64,000 bases of DNA from Jeotgalibacillus campisalis (GTDB lineage: Bacteria > Bacillota > Bacilli > Bacillales > Jeotgalibacillaceae): the NCBI RefSeq assembly GCF_000829515.1, contig NZ_JXRR01000022.1, positions 1 through 64,000 on the forward strand. The letters are read 5' to 3'. The notes beneath the pieces were generated by a model. It made no database searches, had not been told where the DNA came from, and saw only the letters and a list, made by a program, of their open reading frames with translations. Positions 9,301 to 17,642 of this stretch are shown in pieces. A program made the position numbers and the translations under genes. How positions within the stretch are numbered: the stretch's first letter is position 1; each line of letters begins with the position of its first letter.

Positions 9301-10126
9301 CTTCTGCTTTTTTATTATTAACAAGTGTATTAATTTCTCTTAGTTTTTCAAATATTTTATTCGCATTAAATCTATCCATATCTTCGAAAACAATTGCATC
9401 AGCGTTTGAATGTTCAAACAGATAAAGTACCTCATTTAAATATTTGTCAAAAAAAGAATCATCCTTTTCCTCAAATATCTCAATTTCATTTCCTTGTAAT
9501 TTGAGCCTTTTTAAAATATTTTTGTTCTTTTGAAAAGTTATTATAAAATATGTTGCTATTCCGAGGATTACAAAACACGCTAATCCACTGAATAATAATG
9601 TGATATTACTTGTGGTCCACATTAATGTGCTTTTTAGCCATTCTGCTTTTAATGTAGGAACAAAGGAAGACCACTTATTAAAAGAGTTAATATAATAAAC
9701 TAGGATTAAAAACGTGATAAATATCATTGTGCTAAAAATAATCTTTTTTGGTTCAGCTTTTTGTTTAATTTTAAATTTAGTCTGAGGAATTTTATTTTGT
9801 TTAATCTGATGAATGAGCTGGTTGAGAATTTTCCCTTCTAAAATAGCTTTATCAGTAGTGTTCCCTCCTTCAACTGATTCAGAGGTTGTTTCAGAAAAGT
9901 GTGCAAGTGAAATATGTAAAAATCGTTTGTCAGAAGACTTGAGTTTGTAAGACTCTATTACACTGCTTTTTCCCGCGCTGTATGGACCAGATATTGCAAC
10001 ATTCCTAATATCATTATTTTCAAAGACGAAATTAAGTGCATCATCATATATATGTAACTTAGCATTATTAATAGGGGTTAATGTTTGGAAATTATATTCT
10101 TTTTTATCTTTTTTCTCCCGTTCCAC
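6302..10126 (-). CDS. YobI-type membrane P-loop NTPase (cargo gene)
   Basis: This 1274-residue protein has an N-terminal P-loop NTPase domain with Walker A GPYSAGKSS at 47-55 and a Walker B-like AIVFEDMDRF at 244-253. Two membrane segments (about 129-149 and 172-196) sit between them. After the ATPase come roughly 950 residues that are mostly helical and charged. The opening LTPINNAKLHIYDDAL and the FEDMDRF box match the YobI family, which is related to KAP/STAND-type NTPases. The start is GTG with GGAGG seven bases upstream. The gene sits alone between the integrase and the tRNA attachment site, the usual place for satellite cargo and often for anti-phage genes. Defence is inferred from position and architecture, not demonstrated. 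Confidence 0.8.
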   Translation of the reverse strand: MEREKKDKKEYNFQTLTPINNAKLHIYDDALNFVFENNDIRNVAISGPYSAGKSSVIESYKLKSSDKRFLHISLAHFSETTSESVEGGNTTDKAILEGKILNQLIHQIKQNKIPQTKFKIKQKAEPKKIIFSTMIFITFLILVYYINSFNKWSSFVPTLKAEWLKSTLMWTTSNITLLFSGLACFVILGIATYFIITFQKNKNILKRLKLQGNEIEIFEEKDDSFFDKYLNEVLYLFEHSNADAIVFEDMDRFNANKIFEKLREINTLVNNKKAEEDRPPIRFLYLLKDDIFTSKDRTKFFDFILPIVPVIDGSNSYDQLIGHLNEGKILDLFVENFLNELSLYIDDMRILKNIYNEFIIYHNRILFKEDESQTEQENKELSDSTLINLDNNKLLGIIVYKNLFPKDFSDLHLRTGFVYTLFENKPLFIEQEIEKIDHKIGEIKEKIQLSEDEIIESINELDAIYLLGNYQIVRIAGLGVTQFKTRVQLVKAIKDNPDQVTFTTQSRYEQHLDVTSELNKIRQGQEYIERKKAIDRKTENQIEKLKVEHQRLIKQKNTVQNSKLSKFICKDNIDTIFSVTYTNEIGEQNKFEEIKGSNYFPLIKYLVRYGYIDENYSDYMTYFYENSLSRIDKNFLLSVTDQIPKDYSYSLNDPKKVISRLTLGHFDHVEILNFDLLKHLLLTKSNNDKYLISFLHQLKDTTNFHFIFGFLELGRKRETKLFIKEINNMWPNIFHSVQDEGDFSYDQKKQYSVYSLYYSPDAAIENLNKSNCLTDFIANSDDFLDIESPDIEKLIAGFSLLGVKFEWINYAEANNRVFQEVYQNNLYKLTFDLICLMLERVYGLDKSDDFKNKNYTLVISKQDEPLTQYVNRNFNHYIKEILENCDELITDAESVALSIINHTEIDPEDKNMYISYLKTSIQLIDNVNDTDIWALLLQEQIVEYSENNILNYFFHQELDLCLIDFINESDRLLEFESSTIDTKFGEESATKFFMALVNNNELTNERYESILKTFERHFKTFSNTEIDEDKIKILIKIDIMYMTEENLIFMRENYSSLLLCFIKHNIRQYTEVVINEDNFEMDELLSVLNENVEDKYKISLLEFSSDVITLKEKDYSDPVKLHILEHNFNLEDIPYLLDRYTNERSNTISKSIKTISIQHVEEIISAGYSVPFELLTELFLSDQLEMETKMELFAQCLPDMSEKHVIKSLRTLQMADYISLFERKRPTFEINKVNETILDDFKKRKWITDFDTDENNAELFRAIGRNRPDILALI

Positions 10127-10605
10127 TTATAAACCTCCATGCAATATATTTAATAAGTATTGCTACATTATATTATTAGAATATCAAAATTCAGCAATAA
10201 TTGTTTAATTTTGTTGGGATAGGATGAATTAATGAAGAAATAAAAGAACTAACCAAATGACAGGAGGGTTGTTTCGATGTGAGATACTTTCTTGAAAATA
10301 AGCAAATACAAAGTAATCATCCCTCTTTGGCAAATAGCCCCTAATATAAAAGACGCATTCCAGAAAGTAATAGCGCCCAATGTAGAGTGTCCTTTTCTAA
10401 TAAATATTAACGTTGTACTACCTAGCAAATAGATCTGTAGCTTTTGTTTTTCGCTTTCTTCTAAAATTAAAGTGGCGCGGAATCATTCACATCAGATGAT
10501 ATTACATGATTTTCTCCACGTTATAGAAAACACAAAATTCTACATGAATACATTTTCTAACATCTGATATATCTGTTTCTTTGACCAAAAGCATTAAGCT
10601 ATAAT
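10127..10605. other. AT-rich stretch without a gene
   Basis: I see no convincing reading frame on either strand in these bases. The composition matches the rest of the island, and the stretch lies between the NTPase start and a decayed integrase end. It probably contains the NTPase promoter and degraded DNA from an earlier insertion. Confidence 0.5.
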
Positions 10606-10800
10606 ATTTTGCTTAATCTGTGTGATCCACTTGAGATCAAGCCTATCACCTTCCACGGTCTGCCCCACACTCATGATAGCTTTCTCCTTGCACCGCAAAT
10701 ACTTGATCCAGTCTGTTACCAAACGGTTAGGCCACAGGGATATAAAAGCCACACTGATAGTGTAAGTTCATAAGCTTTTAAACAATCAGAAAAAAACGAA
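10606..10800 (+). pseudogene. Remnant of a second tyrosine integrase (C-terminus)
   Basis: The translated DNA still reads LEIKPITFHGLPHTHDSFLL, then after a one-base shift near 10690 HRKYLIQSVTKRLGHRDIKATLIV. It aligns with the C-terminal part of the integrase at 4993-6082. Three lesions affect it: the second catalytic Arg of HxxR is Pro (CCC, 10663-10665); a frameshift lies around 10687-10691; and the codon for the catalytic Tyr is TAA (10763-10765). It differs too much from the other integrase to be a recent duplicate. It marks an earlier element at the same tRNA, or the original end of this one. Confidence 0.8.
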
Positions 10801-10844
10801 CAATTGAAAAAAGATTCAACAAAATGTTCGTTCACCTGTTTTTA

Positions 10845-10877
10845 ATGTGTAAAAAATGTGTAAAAAATGTGTAAAAC
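10845..10877. repeat. Three 11-bp direct repeats, likely integrase arm sites
   Basis: ATGTGTAAAAA occurs three times head to tail (10845-10855, 10856-10866, and 10867-10877 ending in C). It follows the dead integrase end and lies about 125 bases from the tRNA. Short tandem sites of this kind next to an att core are typical arm-binding sites of Tn916/phage-type integrases. Related AGTGTAAAA copies occur at 28-36 and 51-59. Confidence 0.65.
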
Positions 10878-10911
10878 GTATCAAAACTGACACTATTCTT
10901 ACAAAAATAAA

Positions 10912-10971
10912 AAGTAGTCAAAACCGTTATAAACGCGGTTATATCAACGTTTAAAATAGTTATGACTACTT
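10912..10971. repeat. Nested inverted repeats beside the attachment site
   Basis: AAGTAGTCA at 10912-10920 is the reverse complement of TGACTACTT at 10963-10971. Inside lies a second pair, AACCG/CGGTT, at about 10922-10939. The structure is between the arm-type repeats and the tRNA 3' end and could be an excisionase or integrase site, or a terminator for the tRNA read leftward. Confidence 0.5.
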
Positions 10972-11000
10972 ACTCAAATCAACGTACATAATGGTATATA

Positions 11001-11072
11001 CGCCCTCGAAGGGAATCGAACCCCTATCTCAAGAACCGGAATCTTACGTGTTATCCATTACACCACGAGGGC
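11001..11072 (-). tRNA. tRNA-Arg (anticodon CCG)
   Basis: The complement folds as a complete cloverleaf. The acceptor is GCCCTCG with CGAGGGC; the D stem is GTGT/ACAC; the anticodon stem is TAAGA/TCTTG with loop TTCCGGT (anticodon CCG, reads CGG); the T arm is AGGGG/CCCTT around TTCGATT; and the discriminator is G. CCA is not encoded. In B. subtilis a tRNA-Arg also lies beside clpP. Its 3' end faces the island, so the gene is the likely attachment site, with the 3' end preserved by the insertion. Confidence 0.93.
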
Positions 11073-11155
11073 AAAATTTTAGAGAGGAACCAGTTCATCT
11101 GTTTCCTTCAGGCGAAACAAATATCTTCGCGTGTGTTCTTTAAGGACACTTGATT

Positions 11156-11184
11156 ATTATAATAGACAATAAGAGGATATGCAA
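11156..11184 (-). promoter_or_regulatory. Sigma-A promoter of tRNA-Arg
   Basis: On the minus strand TTGCAT (11184-11179) and TATAAT (11161-11156) are separated by exactly 17 bases. They lie about 85 bases upstream of the tRNA 5' end, on its strand. Confidence 0.75.
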
Positions 11185-11287
11185 TAGGAAATGTCGAATC
11201 CTATTTGTAATGCCTTAAACTTGTTAAACGCATAGGTGAATGGGTATGATGGTAGTAATACCGTAAGGCGGAAAATCAGCCATATGA

Positions 11288-11317
11288 TTTGACCTTTCCT
11301 GACCTTAGTTGTATGAT
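11288..11317 (+). promoter_or_regulatory. clpP promoter with CtsR heptad repeat
   Basis: TTTGACC-TTT-CCTGACC at 11288-11304 is, read on the other strand, a CtsR direct heptad (GGTCAGG AAA GGTCAAA) with two deviations. It covers the -35 TTGACC (11289-11294). The -10 TATGAT (11312-11317) follows after 17 bases. CtsR bound here would block the promoter until heat or protein stress, as known for clpP in Firmicutes. Confidence 0.75.
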
Positions 11318-11361
11318 GACAATACATATCTCATAAAAGAGAAATAAAGGAGGAATTTAGG

Positions 11362-11961
11362 ATGAATTTAATTCCAACAGTTATTGAACAAACAAATCGT
11401 GGAGAGCGCGCATACGACATTTATTCACGTCTTTTAAAAGACAGAATTATTATGCTTGGAAGCGGAATTGATGACAATGTAGCCAATTCTATCGTTTCTC
11501 AGCTGCTATTCCTGGAAGCAGACAATCCGGAAAAAGATATTTACCTTTATATTAACTCTCCAGGCGGAAGCATTACAGCCGGAATGGCAATCTATGATAC
11601 GATGCAATTCATTAAGCCGAAGGTTCATACAATTTGTATCGGTATGGCTGCTTCAATGGGTGCTTTCCTTCTTGCAGCAGGCGAAAAAGGACACCGTTAC
11701 GCCCTGCCTAATGCCGAAGTCATGATTCACCAGCCACTTGGCGGTGCTCAAGGACAGGCAACTGAAATTGATATCGCAGCGAAGCGCATTCTTTTCCTTC
11801 GTGACAAACTGAATCAAATTCTTGCAGACCGTACAGGCCAGGACTTTGATACTATTCAGCGGGACACTGAGCGTGATAACTTCATGACAGCGGGCCGAGC
11901 GAAGGATTATGGCTTAATCGATCAAATCATGGAACGAAATGAAATTACTGATAACAAATAA
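11362..11961 (+). CDS. clpP: ATP-dependent Clp protease proteolytic subunit
   Basis: This 199-residue serine peptidase forms the double-heptamer chamber that degrades proteins fed by ClpX, ClpC or ClpE in the cytoplasm. The catalytic triad is at the usual places: Ser98 in GMAASMGAF, His123 in MIHQPLGG, and Asp172. Length and sequence are standard for Bacillales. AAAGGAGGAATTTAGG precedes the ATG. A CtsR-type promoter lies upstream and an intrinsic terminator follows at once, so it is a single-gene unit. It is the first clearly chromosomal protein gene after the tRNA. Confidence 0.98.
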   Translation: MNLIPTVIEQTNRGERAYDIYSRLLKDRIIMLGSGIDDNVANSIVSQLLFLEADNPEKDIYLYINSPGGSITAGMAIYDTMQFIKPKVHTICIGMAASMGAFLLAAGEKGHRYALPNAEVMIHQPLGGAQGQATEIDIAAKRILFLRDKLNQILADRTGQDFDTIQRDTERDNFMTAGRAKDYGLIDQIMERNEITDNK

Positions 11962-11967
11962 TAAGAT

Positions 11968-12006
11968 AAAAGAAGACCCGTCAACTTTGTTGGCGGGTCT
12001 TCTTTT
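11968..12006 (+). terminator. clpP intrinsic terminator
   Basis: A long stem, AAAAGAAGACCCG(T)CAAC paired with its complement around TTTG, ends in TCTTCTTTT, right after the clpP stop codon. It is nearly symmetrical and could also serve the convergent small gene. Confidence 0.9.
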
Positions 12007-12048
12007 ACGGGTAAAAGTTATGTAGAACACTAGCTTCTACAGCCTTCA

Positions 12049-12237
12049 CTACACATTCTTTTTGTTAAACTTTACAATACTGGGCAGCAGCCAATAGCCA
12101 AGGATCGCTCCAACTACGATGCTTCCAATAAAAAAGGTTGTCTCAAATTCTCCATTTATAAGGCTTAGTACAATAGCAACCAAACCTAATAATGCAGCAA
12201 ATGAGAGGCTGAGAACCACTCTCTTTTTATTAATAAT
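12049..12237 (-). CDS. Small two-helix membrane protein, possible ATT start
   Basis: I do not recognise the family. The predicted product is about 62 residues: a short basic N-terminus (NKKR), a hydrophobic helix VVLSLSFAALLGLVAIVLSLI, a short loop, a second helix FFIGSIVVGAILGYWLLP, and a basic tail. No ATG, GTG or TTG fits; the frame can be extended upstream to 12393, but that extension looks non-coding. The best ribosome site, AGGAGGAG at 12249-12242, is six bases before an in-frame ATT at 12237, so the start may be the rare ATT codon. The role is unknown. Confidence 0.5.
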   Translation of the reverse strand: MINKKRVVLSLSFAALLGLVAIVLSLINGEFETTFFIGSIVVGAILGYWLLPSIVKFNKKNV

Positions 12238-12456
12238 AAAACTCCTCCTGCGTTTAACATATGGAATTTGAGAACACTGCCTTATGCCTATTCCCTCTTT
12301 CAGCCTTTTTACACACCAACATGACCGGTTGTTTATTTTGGCGGTAAAGGGATGTATTGACTCAATGCCCAATATGTCTGAAGACACGTCCATGTTCTAA
12401 TGATTAATGACATTATTTAAGGGGAAAACCCCTGCCATCTTCTATATTCATTCAAA

Positions 12457-12488
12457 TAAAAAACCCTGCACAGAAAATGTAAGCAGGG
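12457..12488 (-). terminator. crh terminator
   Basis: Read on the minus strand, CCCTGC and GCAGGG pair around a 13-base loop and are followed by TTTTTT, just after the crh stop. It closes the leftward yvcI-rapZ-yvcK-whiA-crh unit. Confidence 0.8.
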
Positions 12489-12501
12489 ACGTTGCGACAA
12501 G

Positions 12502-12759
12502 CTATTTTGTTTCTTCCACGTATGATGCAAGCGATTGCAGAGCCTCATCTTCATCCAATCCCTCTGTCATCAGCGTAAAGCTGGTGCCCGGTCCTAATGC
12601 TAAGCTCATCAGTCCCATGATACTTTTTGCATTAACCTTTTTACCATCTTTTTCGATAAATACGTCTGATTTGTAACGGGTGGCCTCTTGAACAAAAAGT
12701 GCTGCCGGCCTAGCCTGCAAACCGGACTTTAATTTAACAGTTACGTCCTGTTGCTTCAT
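12502..12759 (-). CDS. crh: Crh, catabolite-repression HPr-like protein
   Basis: This 85-residue HPr paralogue has Gln15 (SGLQARPAA) in place of the His15 that PTS HPr needs for phosphotransfer. Ser46 (AKSIMG), the site phosphorylated by HPr kinase, is kept. This pair of features defines Crh, which as Crh-Ser-P works with CcpA in carbon catabolite repression. It is the last gene of the whiA/yvcK cluster, as in B. subtilis. HPr kinase itself is encoded in this window at 31371-32306. AGGGGG precedes the ATG. Confidence 0.95.
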   Translation of the reverse strand: MKQQDVTVKLKSGLQARPAALFVQEATRYKSDVFIEKDGKKVNAKSIMGLMSLALGPGTSFTLMTEGLDEDEALQSLASYVEETK

Positions 12760-12842
12760 TTAACATCCCCCTCATTTGGTCATATTGTTGGTCGAAACTT
12801 TATTTGTATTCTACTCTTTACCACTAATTAGCTGTTTCAATC

Positions 12843-13796
12843 TTAATTTTCTACCATTTCGCCTTTACGGAGCTTTTCTGCAATCTGATCGATTTTCCGC
12901 AATCGATGATTTATGCCTGATTTGCTGATGTTTCCGCCAGAAACCATTTCACCGAGTTCTTTTAATGTAACATCCTGATAGGCGACTCTTAATTCAGCAA
13001 TTTCACGAAGTTTTTCAGGCAAAATGCTTAATCCTGCATACCGTTCAATAAACCGGATGTTTTCCACCTGGCGTAAAGAGGCACCGATCGTTTTATTAAG
13101 GTTAGCTGTTTCACAGTTCACTAAGCGATTAACAGAGTTTCTCATGTCCCGTACAATGCGGACATCTTCAAAGCGGAGCAGCGCCTGATGGGCACCGATT
13201 AAGCTGAAAAATTCAGTGATTTTTTCTGCTTCTTTTAAGTAAGTGATAAAGCCTTTTTTCCGTTCGATCGTTTTACTGTTAAGACCAAACGTGTTCATTA
13301 ATTGACATAAGGAATCATTATGCTCTTCATATAATGTGAAAATCTCCAGATGATAGGAGGACGTTTCCGGGTTATTGACAGATCCGCCTGCAAGAAATGC
13401 GCCGCGCAGATATGCACGCTGACAGCATTTTTTCCCTAGAATGGAAGGAGAGATTTCGTGATTGATGGCAAAGCCTTCTTCAAGGATGCTTAGGTCTTTT
13501 AGAATATTCTTGGCCTGTTCTACCACTCTAACTATATAAACGTTATTCTTTTTGAGTCTCATTTTTTTACGGACAAGAAGCTCAACTTGAATAGCGTAAT
13601 TTTTTTTAATCAAGGTATAAATTCTTCTGGCAATTGCTGCGTTTTCTGTTTGGATATTTACAACAAGCAGCCGATTGGAAAAGGATAAAGATCCATTCAT
13701 GCGGATAAGAGCTGACAGCTCTGCTTTGGCGCAGCAATCGGCTGATTCGATCTGAGTTAGCTCTTTCTTCGTTTCTGATGCAAATGACATGCTCAT
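12843..13796 (-). CDS. whiA: WhiA, DNA-binding protein with LAGLIDADG-like domain
   Basis: This 317-residue protein has the WhiA layout: an N-terminal degenerate homing-endonuclease-like half ([15 protein letters not shown]), the central [21 protein letters not shown] region, and a C-terminal helix-turn-helix ([27 protein letters not shown]). WhiA affects division and chromosome segregation in B. subtilis and activates sporulation genes in Streptomyces. The start is the ATG after GAAAGGCTGGTGA; the ATG two codons later is possible. A gap of about 170 bases separates it from yvcK, wider than usual for this cluster. Confidence 0.95.
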   Translation of the reverse strand: MSMSFASETKKELTQIESADCCAKAELSALIRMNGSLSFSNRLLVVNIQTENAAIARRIYTLIKKNYAIQVELLVRKKMRLKKNNVYIVRVVEQAKNILKDLSILEEGFAINHEISPSILGKKCCQRAYLRGAFLAGGSVNNPETSSYHLEIFTLYEEHNDSLCQLMNTFGLNSKTIERKKGFITYLKEAEKITEFFSLIGAHQALLRFEDVRIVRDMRNSVNRLVNCETANLNKTIGASLRQVENIRFIERYAGLSILPEKLREIAELRVAYQDVTLKELGEMVSGGNISKSGINHRLRKIDQIAEKLRKGEMVEN

Positions 13797-13966
13797 TCAC
13801 CAGCCTTTCTTCAGATCGTTGAAAACCAAGTATTTTTCGTTGTTTGTTCAGAGACTGTCCGCTCATGATCATGCAGATCACTTCGGCATCATTTCTCAAA
13901 TGCCACATCTTAAAATGACGATTGCTTTCAACTGGTCTGTTTTCTACCACTTCAAATCTTTAAAAC

Positions 13967-14947
13967 TTATAAGGACGTGCGTTTGTCGTGAAGCAGCTTT
14001 GAAATAATGGAAGCTACACGCTCTGTATCATGACGAATCAGTCCATTATGGTGTGTAATAATTTTATCATAAACTACCTCAAGACCGAGGCTGTGAAGAC
14101 GATCGACATCAAATCGTACGGGTTCTGCCATTTCTTTATCATAAAGGGATTTTACTTCCATCGGGATTTCTTCATTGTTTACCAGAACATAATCTAAAAA
14201 ACCGTCTCCCATATGCTTATAAAGGGCATTTATGTGATCCGCAGCAGTATAGCTGAGCGTTTCACCCGCCTGAGTCATTAAATTGCAGATATAAACCTTA
14301 GGAGCAGTGGAGGCAATGACGGCTTTTCCTATTTCTTTTACAAGCAAATTAGGTAGAATGCTTGTATATAAAGAACCTGGTCCAATTACAATCATGTCTG
14401 CTTCCTGTATGGCTTCTACTGCCTTAGGTAACGCTTTCACGTGTTCAGGCGAAAGAAATACCCGGCTGATTTTTTTTCCTGAGAAAGGAATCTTTGACTC
14501 CCCTTTGATGATCGAACCATCTTCCATTTCCGCTGAAAGAAGTATGCTTTGGTTCGCAGAAGGCAGCACCTGTCCCCGAACATTGAGGACTTTGCTCATT
14601 TCCTGTATTCCATGGGCAAAATCACCTGTTATCGAGGTCATGGCCGCTATGATCAGATTCCCTAAAGCATGTCCGCTCAATTCATTTTTACTTACAAAGC
14701 GGTACTGAAACATTTCTTCAACCAGCGGCTCTACATCTGATAAAGCTGCCAGCACGTTACGAATATCACCCGGCGGCGGTATGTTCAAATCTGCCCGAAT
14801 CCGCCCTGAACTTCCCCCGTCATCCGCTACTGTCACAATGGCTGTTAAATCGAGAGGCTGATTTTTCAAGCCCCGGAGGAGCACAGACAATCCTGTACCT
14901 CCTCCAATTACTACTACTTTTCCTTGCTTGGAATGCTTTGGTGTCAA
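13967..14947 (-). CDS. yvcK: YvcK gluconeogenesis factor
   Basis: This 326-residue CofD-like protein has the N-terminal [18 protein letters not shown] nucleotide-binding loop, the [12 protein letters not shown] motif, and the GPGSLYTS segment. YvcK binds UDP-GlcNAc, helps growth on gluconeogenic carbon sources and localises cell-wall enzymes in B. subtilis. Its start overlaps the rapZ stop by four bases (ATGA), so the two are translationally coupled. It lies in the conserved yvcI-rapZ-yvcK-whiA-crh order. Confidence 0.96.
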   Translation of the reverse strand: MTPKHSKQGKVVVIGGGTGLSVLLRGLKNQPLDLTAIVTVADDGGSSGRIRADLNIPPPGDIRNVLAALSDVEPLVEEMFQYRFVSKNELSGHALGNLIIAAMTSITGDFAHGIQEMSKVLNVRGQVLPSANQSILLSAEMEDGSIIKGESKIPFSGKKISRVFLSPEHVKALPKAVEAIQEADMIVIGPGSLYTSILPNLLVKEIGKAVIASTAPKVYICNLMTQAGETLSYTAADHINALYKHMGDGFLDYVLVNNEEIPMEVKSLYDKEMAEPVRFDVDRLHSLGLEVVYDKIITHHNGLIRHDTERVASIISKLLHDKRTSL

Positions 14948-15831
14948 CTTGTAGCCCTCTTGCGTTTTTCAATATCACGGTGGGTAATTCGTGTATGATA
15001 ATCTTTGGTAAAGGAACGGGCAATCTCCTCTGTCAAAGCGACAGACCGGTGCTGTCCGCCTGTGCAGCCAATTGCTACAACAAGCTGGCTTTTCCCTTCT
15101 CGCTTATAGTGCGGCAGCATAAAGGTCAAAAGATCCAGCGTTTTTTCTAAAAATTTCTGTGTCTCTGTCCATTTCATCACATAATCGGAAACTTCCTCAT
15201 CCAGACCCGTTTGCGCTCTCATGTGGTCGATGTAGTGCGGGTTGGGAAGAAACCGCACATCAAAAACGAGGTCTGCGTCAATTGGGATGCCGTATTTAAA
15301 GCCGAATGACATAACATTAACAGTAAATAGAGACTGTTTATTTGCTGAAAATTCAGCAAGGATTTTTTCGCGCAGCTCTCTTGGTTTTAAAGTGGACGTA
15401 TTGTAGATTGTTTGTGCACGCCCTTTTAAATCCTGCAGTAAAAGCCGCTCCTGTTCAATCCCTTCCAATGGCAGACCAAGCGGCGCAAGGGGGTGGGAGC
15501 GCCGTGTTTCTTTATAGCGTCTGACAAGCGCATCGTCATCTGCATCCAAATAAAGAATTCTTGGCGTTACGTAATCGGACTCGTGAAATTGGTCCAGCGC
15601 CTTAAATAGAGAATCAAAAAACTCTCTGCCTCTTAAATCCATGACAAGCGCCACACGATTCATCTTGTTATTCGATTCTTTCATCAGTTCTAAAAACTTT
15701 GGCATTAGTGTAGGAGGAAGGTTATCCACGCAGAAAAAACCGAGATCTTCAAAGCTTTGAACGGCGACTGTTTTACCAGCACCGGACATCCCTGTAATAA
15801 TGACCAGTTCAACATCATTGACTGCTGACAT
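14944..15831 (-). CDS. rapZ: RapZ (YvcJ) nucleotide-binding protein
   Basis: This 295-residue P-loop protein has Walker A GMSGAGKT near residue 14 and a C-terminal domain with the family's [17 protein letters not shown] motif. The enterobacterial homologue is an RNA adaptor controlling GlmS; in B. subtilis YvcJ hydrolyses GTP/ATP and affects competence. It follows the Nudix gene by 18 bases and overlaps yvcK by four. Length and motifs are complete. Confidence 0.96.
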   Translation of the reverse strand: MSAVNDVELVIITGMSGAGKTVAVQSFEDLGFFCVDNLPPTLMPKFLELMKESNNKMNRVALVMDLRGREFFDSLFKALDQFHESDYVTPRILYLDADDDALVRRYKETRRSHPLAPLGLPLEGIEQERLLLQDLKGRAQTIYNTSTLKPRELREKILAEFSANKQSLFTVNVMSFGFKYGIPIDADLVFDVRFLPNPHYIDHMRAQTGLDEEVSDYVMKWTETQKFLEKTLDLLTFMLPHYKREGKSQLVVAIGCTGGQHRSVALTEEIARSFTKDYHTRITHRDIEKRKRATS

Positions 15832-15849
15832 GAGGATTCCCCCTTTATC

Positions 15850-16308
15850 TTAGTTTGGATCTAAACGATAGGAAAGAAGCTTAAAATCTTTCGTATAAGT
15901 AAATGTTCCATACATAACGCCTTGACCATGCGCCACGTATTCAAGGATGTGGCGGTCGCCTTCTGCCATATCAAGCGTTTGAATGGCTTCTAATGGCTGC
16001 CATTGTAGAATGCCTTCAGGAGATTCATCCATCACGACACCGTCGCCTTCCGTAGCTAAAAAGGTAAACATCATCCATTCTGAAACCACTTCTTTGCCTT
16101 CTTTAATGATAAATGTGAAGATCCCTTTAATATCGGGATTTTTAACATAAATGCCGGTTTCTTCCCGGTATTCACGTATACAGGCATCGCGTACTGATTC
16201 TCCTGACTCCATTTTTCCGCCTGGTGCGACCCACCAATTTCTGCGTGGTTTTTGAAGAAGCAGCGCCTGCCCTTCTTTTATATATACACAATTCGTAATT
16301 CGCTGCAT
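15850..16308 (-). CDS. yvcI: Nudix hydrolase (YvcI type)
   Basis: This 152-residue Nudix enzyme has a complete Nudix box, GGKMESGESVRDACIREYRE then ETGI, which binds the metal and hydrolyses a nucleoside diphosphate linked to another group. Sequence and position match B. subtilis YvcI, often annotated as an 8-oxo-dGTP diphosphatase, but the substrate is not established by sequence. The start ATG is preceded by GCAGGTGATAAA. It is the first gene of the rapZ-yvcK-whiA-crh run and has a good sigma-A promoter about 35 bases upstream. Confidence 0.9.
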   Translation of the reverse strand: MQRITNCVYIKEGQALLLQKPRRNWWVAPGGKMESGESVRDACIREYREETGIYVKNPDIKGIFTFIIKEGKEVVSEWMMFTFLATEGDGVVMDESPEGILQWQPLEAIQTLDMAEGDRHILEYVAHGQGVMYGTFTYTKDFKLLSYRLDPN

Positions 16309-16341
16309 TTTATCACCTGCTCAATTTTGCTCATTCATTAT

Positions 16342-16370
16342 ATTATACATGCTTTTAACTCCCTGAACAA
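16342..16370 (-). promoter_or_regulatory. Sigma-A promoter of the yvcI-rapZ-yvcK operon
   Basis: Minus-strand TTGTTC (16370-16365) and TATAAT (16347-16342) are separated by 17 bases and lie upstream of yvcI. The next upstream gene, trxB, ends in its own terminator, so this is probably the operon's start. Confidence 0.65.
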
Positions 16371-16451
16371 TTGGGGAGGATTGCGCCTGATTGTCTGTGC
16401 CTGCCACTCGTTAACATTTCGCCGCTCATAGAGAATTATCCTGCCCGCATA

Positions 16452-16483
16452 AAAAAAGGGCACGGACAACAGTGTCCGTGCCA
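16452..16483 (-). terminator. trxB terminator
   Basis: Read on the minus strand, GGCACGGACA and its complement TGTCCGTGCC form a stem with a short loop, followed by CTTTTTTT. It lies downstream of the trxB stop, before the yvcI promoter. Confidence 0.88.
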
Positions 16484-16601
16484 AAAGTAATCTATACTAA
16501 AAGGGGGTCAATTACTTATGCTCTTACTATACCCTTTATGTGTTGCACTGCTGTTACAGTGAAGTAACGTTTCTATAAACTTTTTGTATAGACATAATTT
16601 A

Positions 16602-17576
<975 letters not shown>

Positions 17577-17642
17577 TTAAGTGGTTTCCACTTTATCCAC
17601 ATTTATCGTAAGGTAAGCGGAAGCGGTCGTCCACTAATCTGC

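Noticed and set aside
12247-12393. Upstream extension of the small membrane gene to an ATG at 12393.
   Set aside because: The added residues (Cys/Arg-rich, no hydrophobic pattern) look non-coding and no ribosome site precedes that ATG.
13606-13950. A 114-codon frame overlapping whiA on the same strand.
   Set aside because: It has no ribosome site, overlaps most of whiA's start in another register, and has no recognisable domain.
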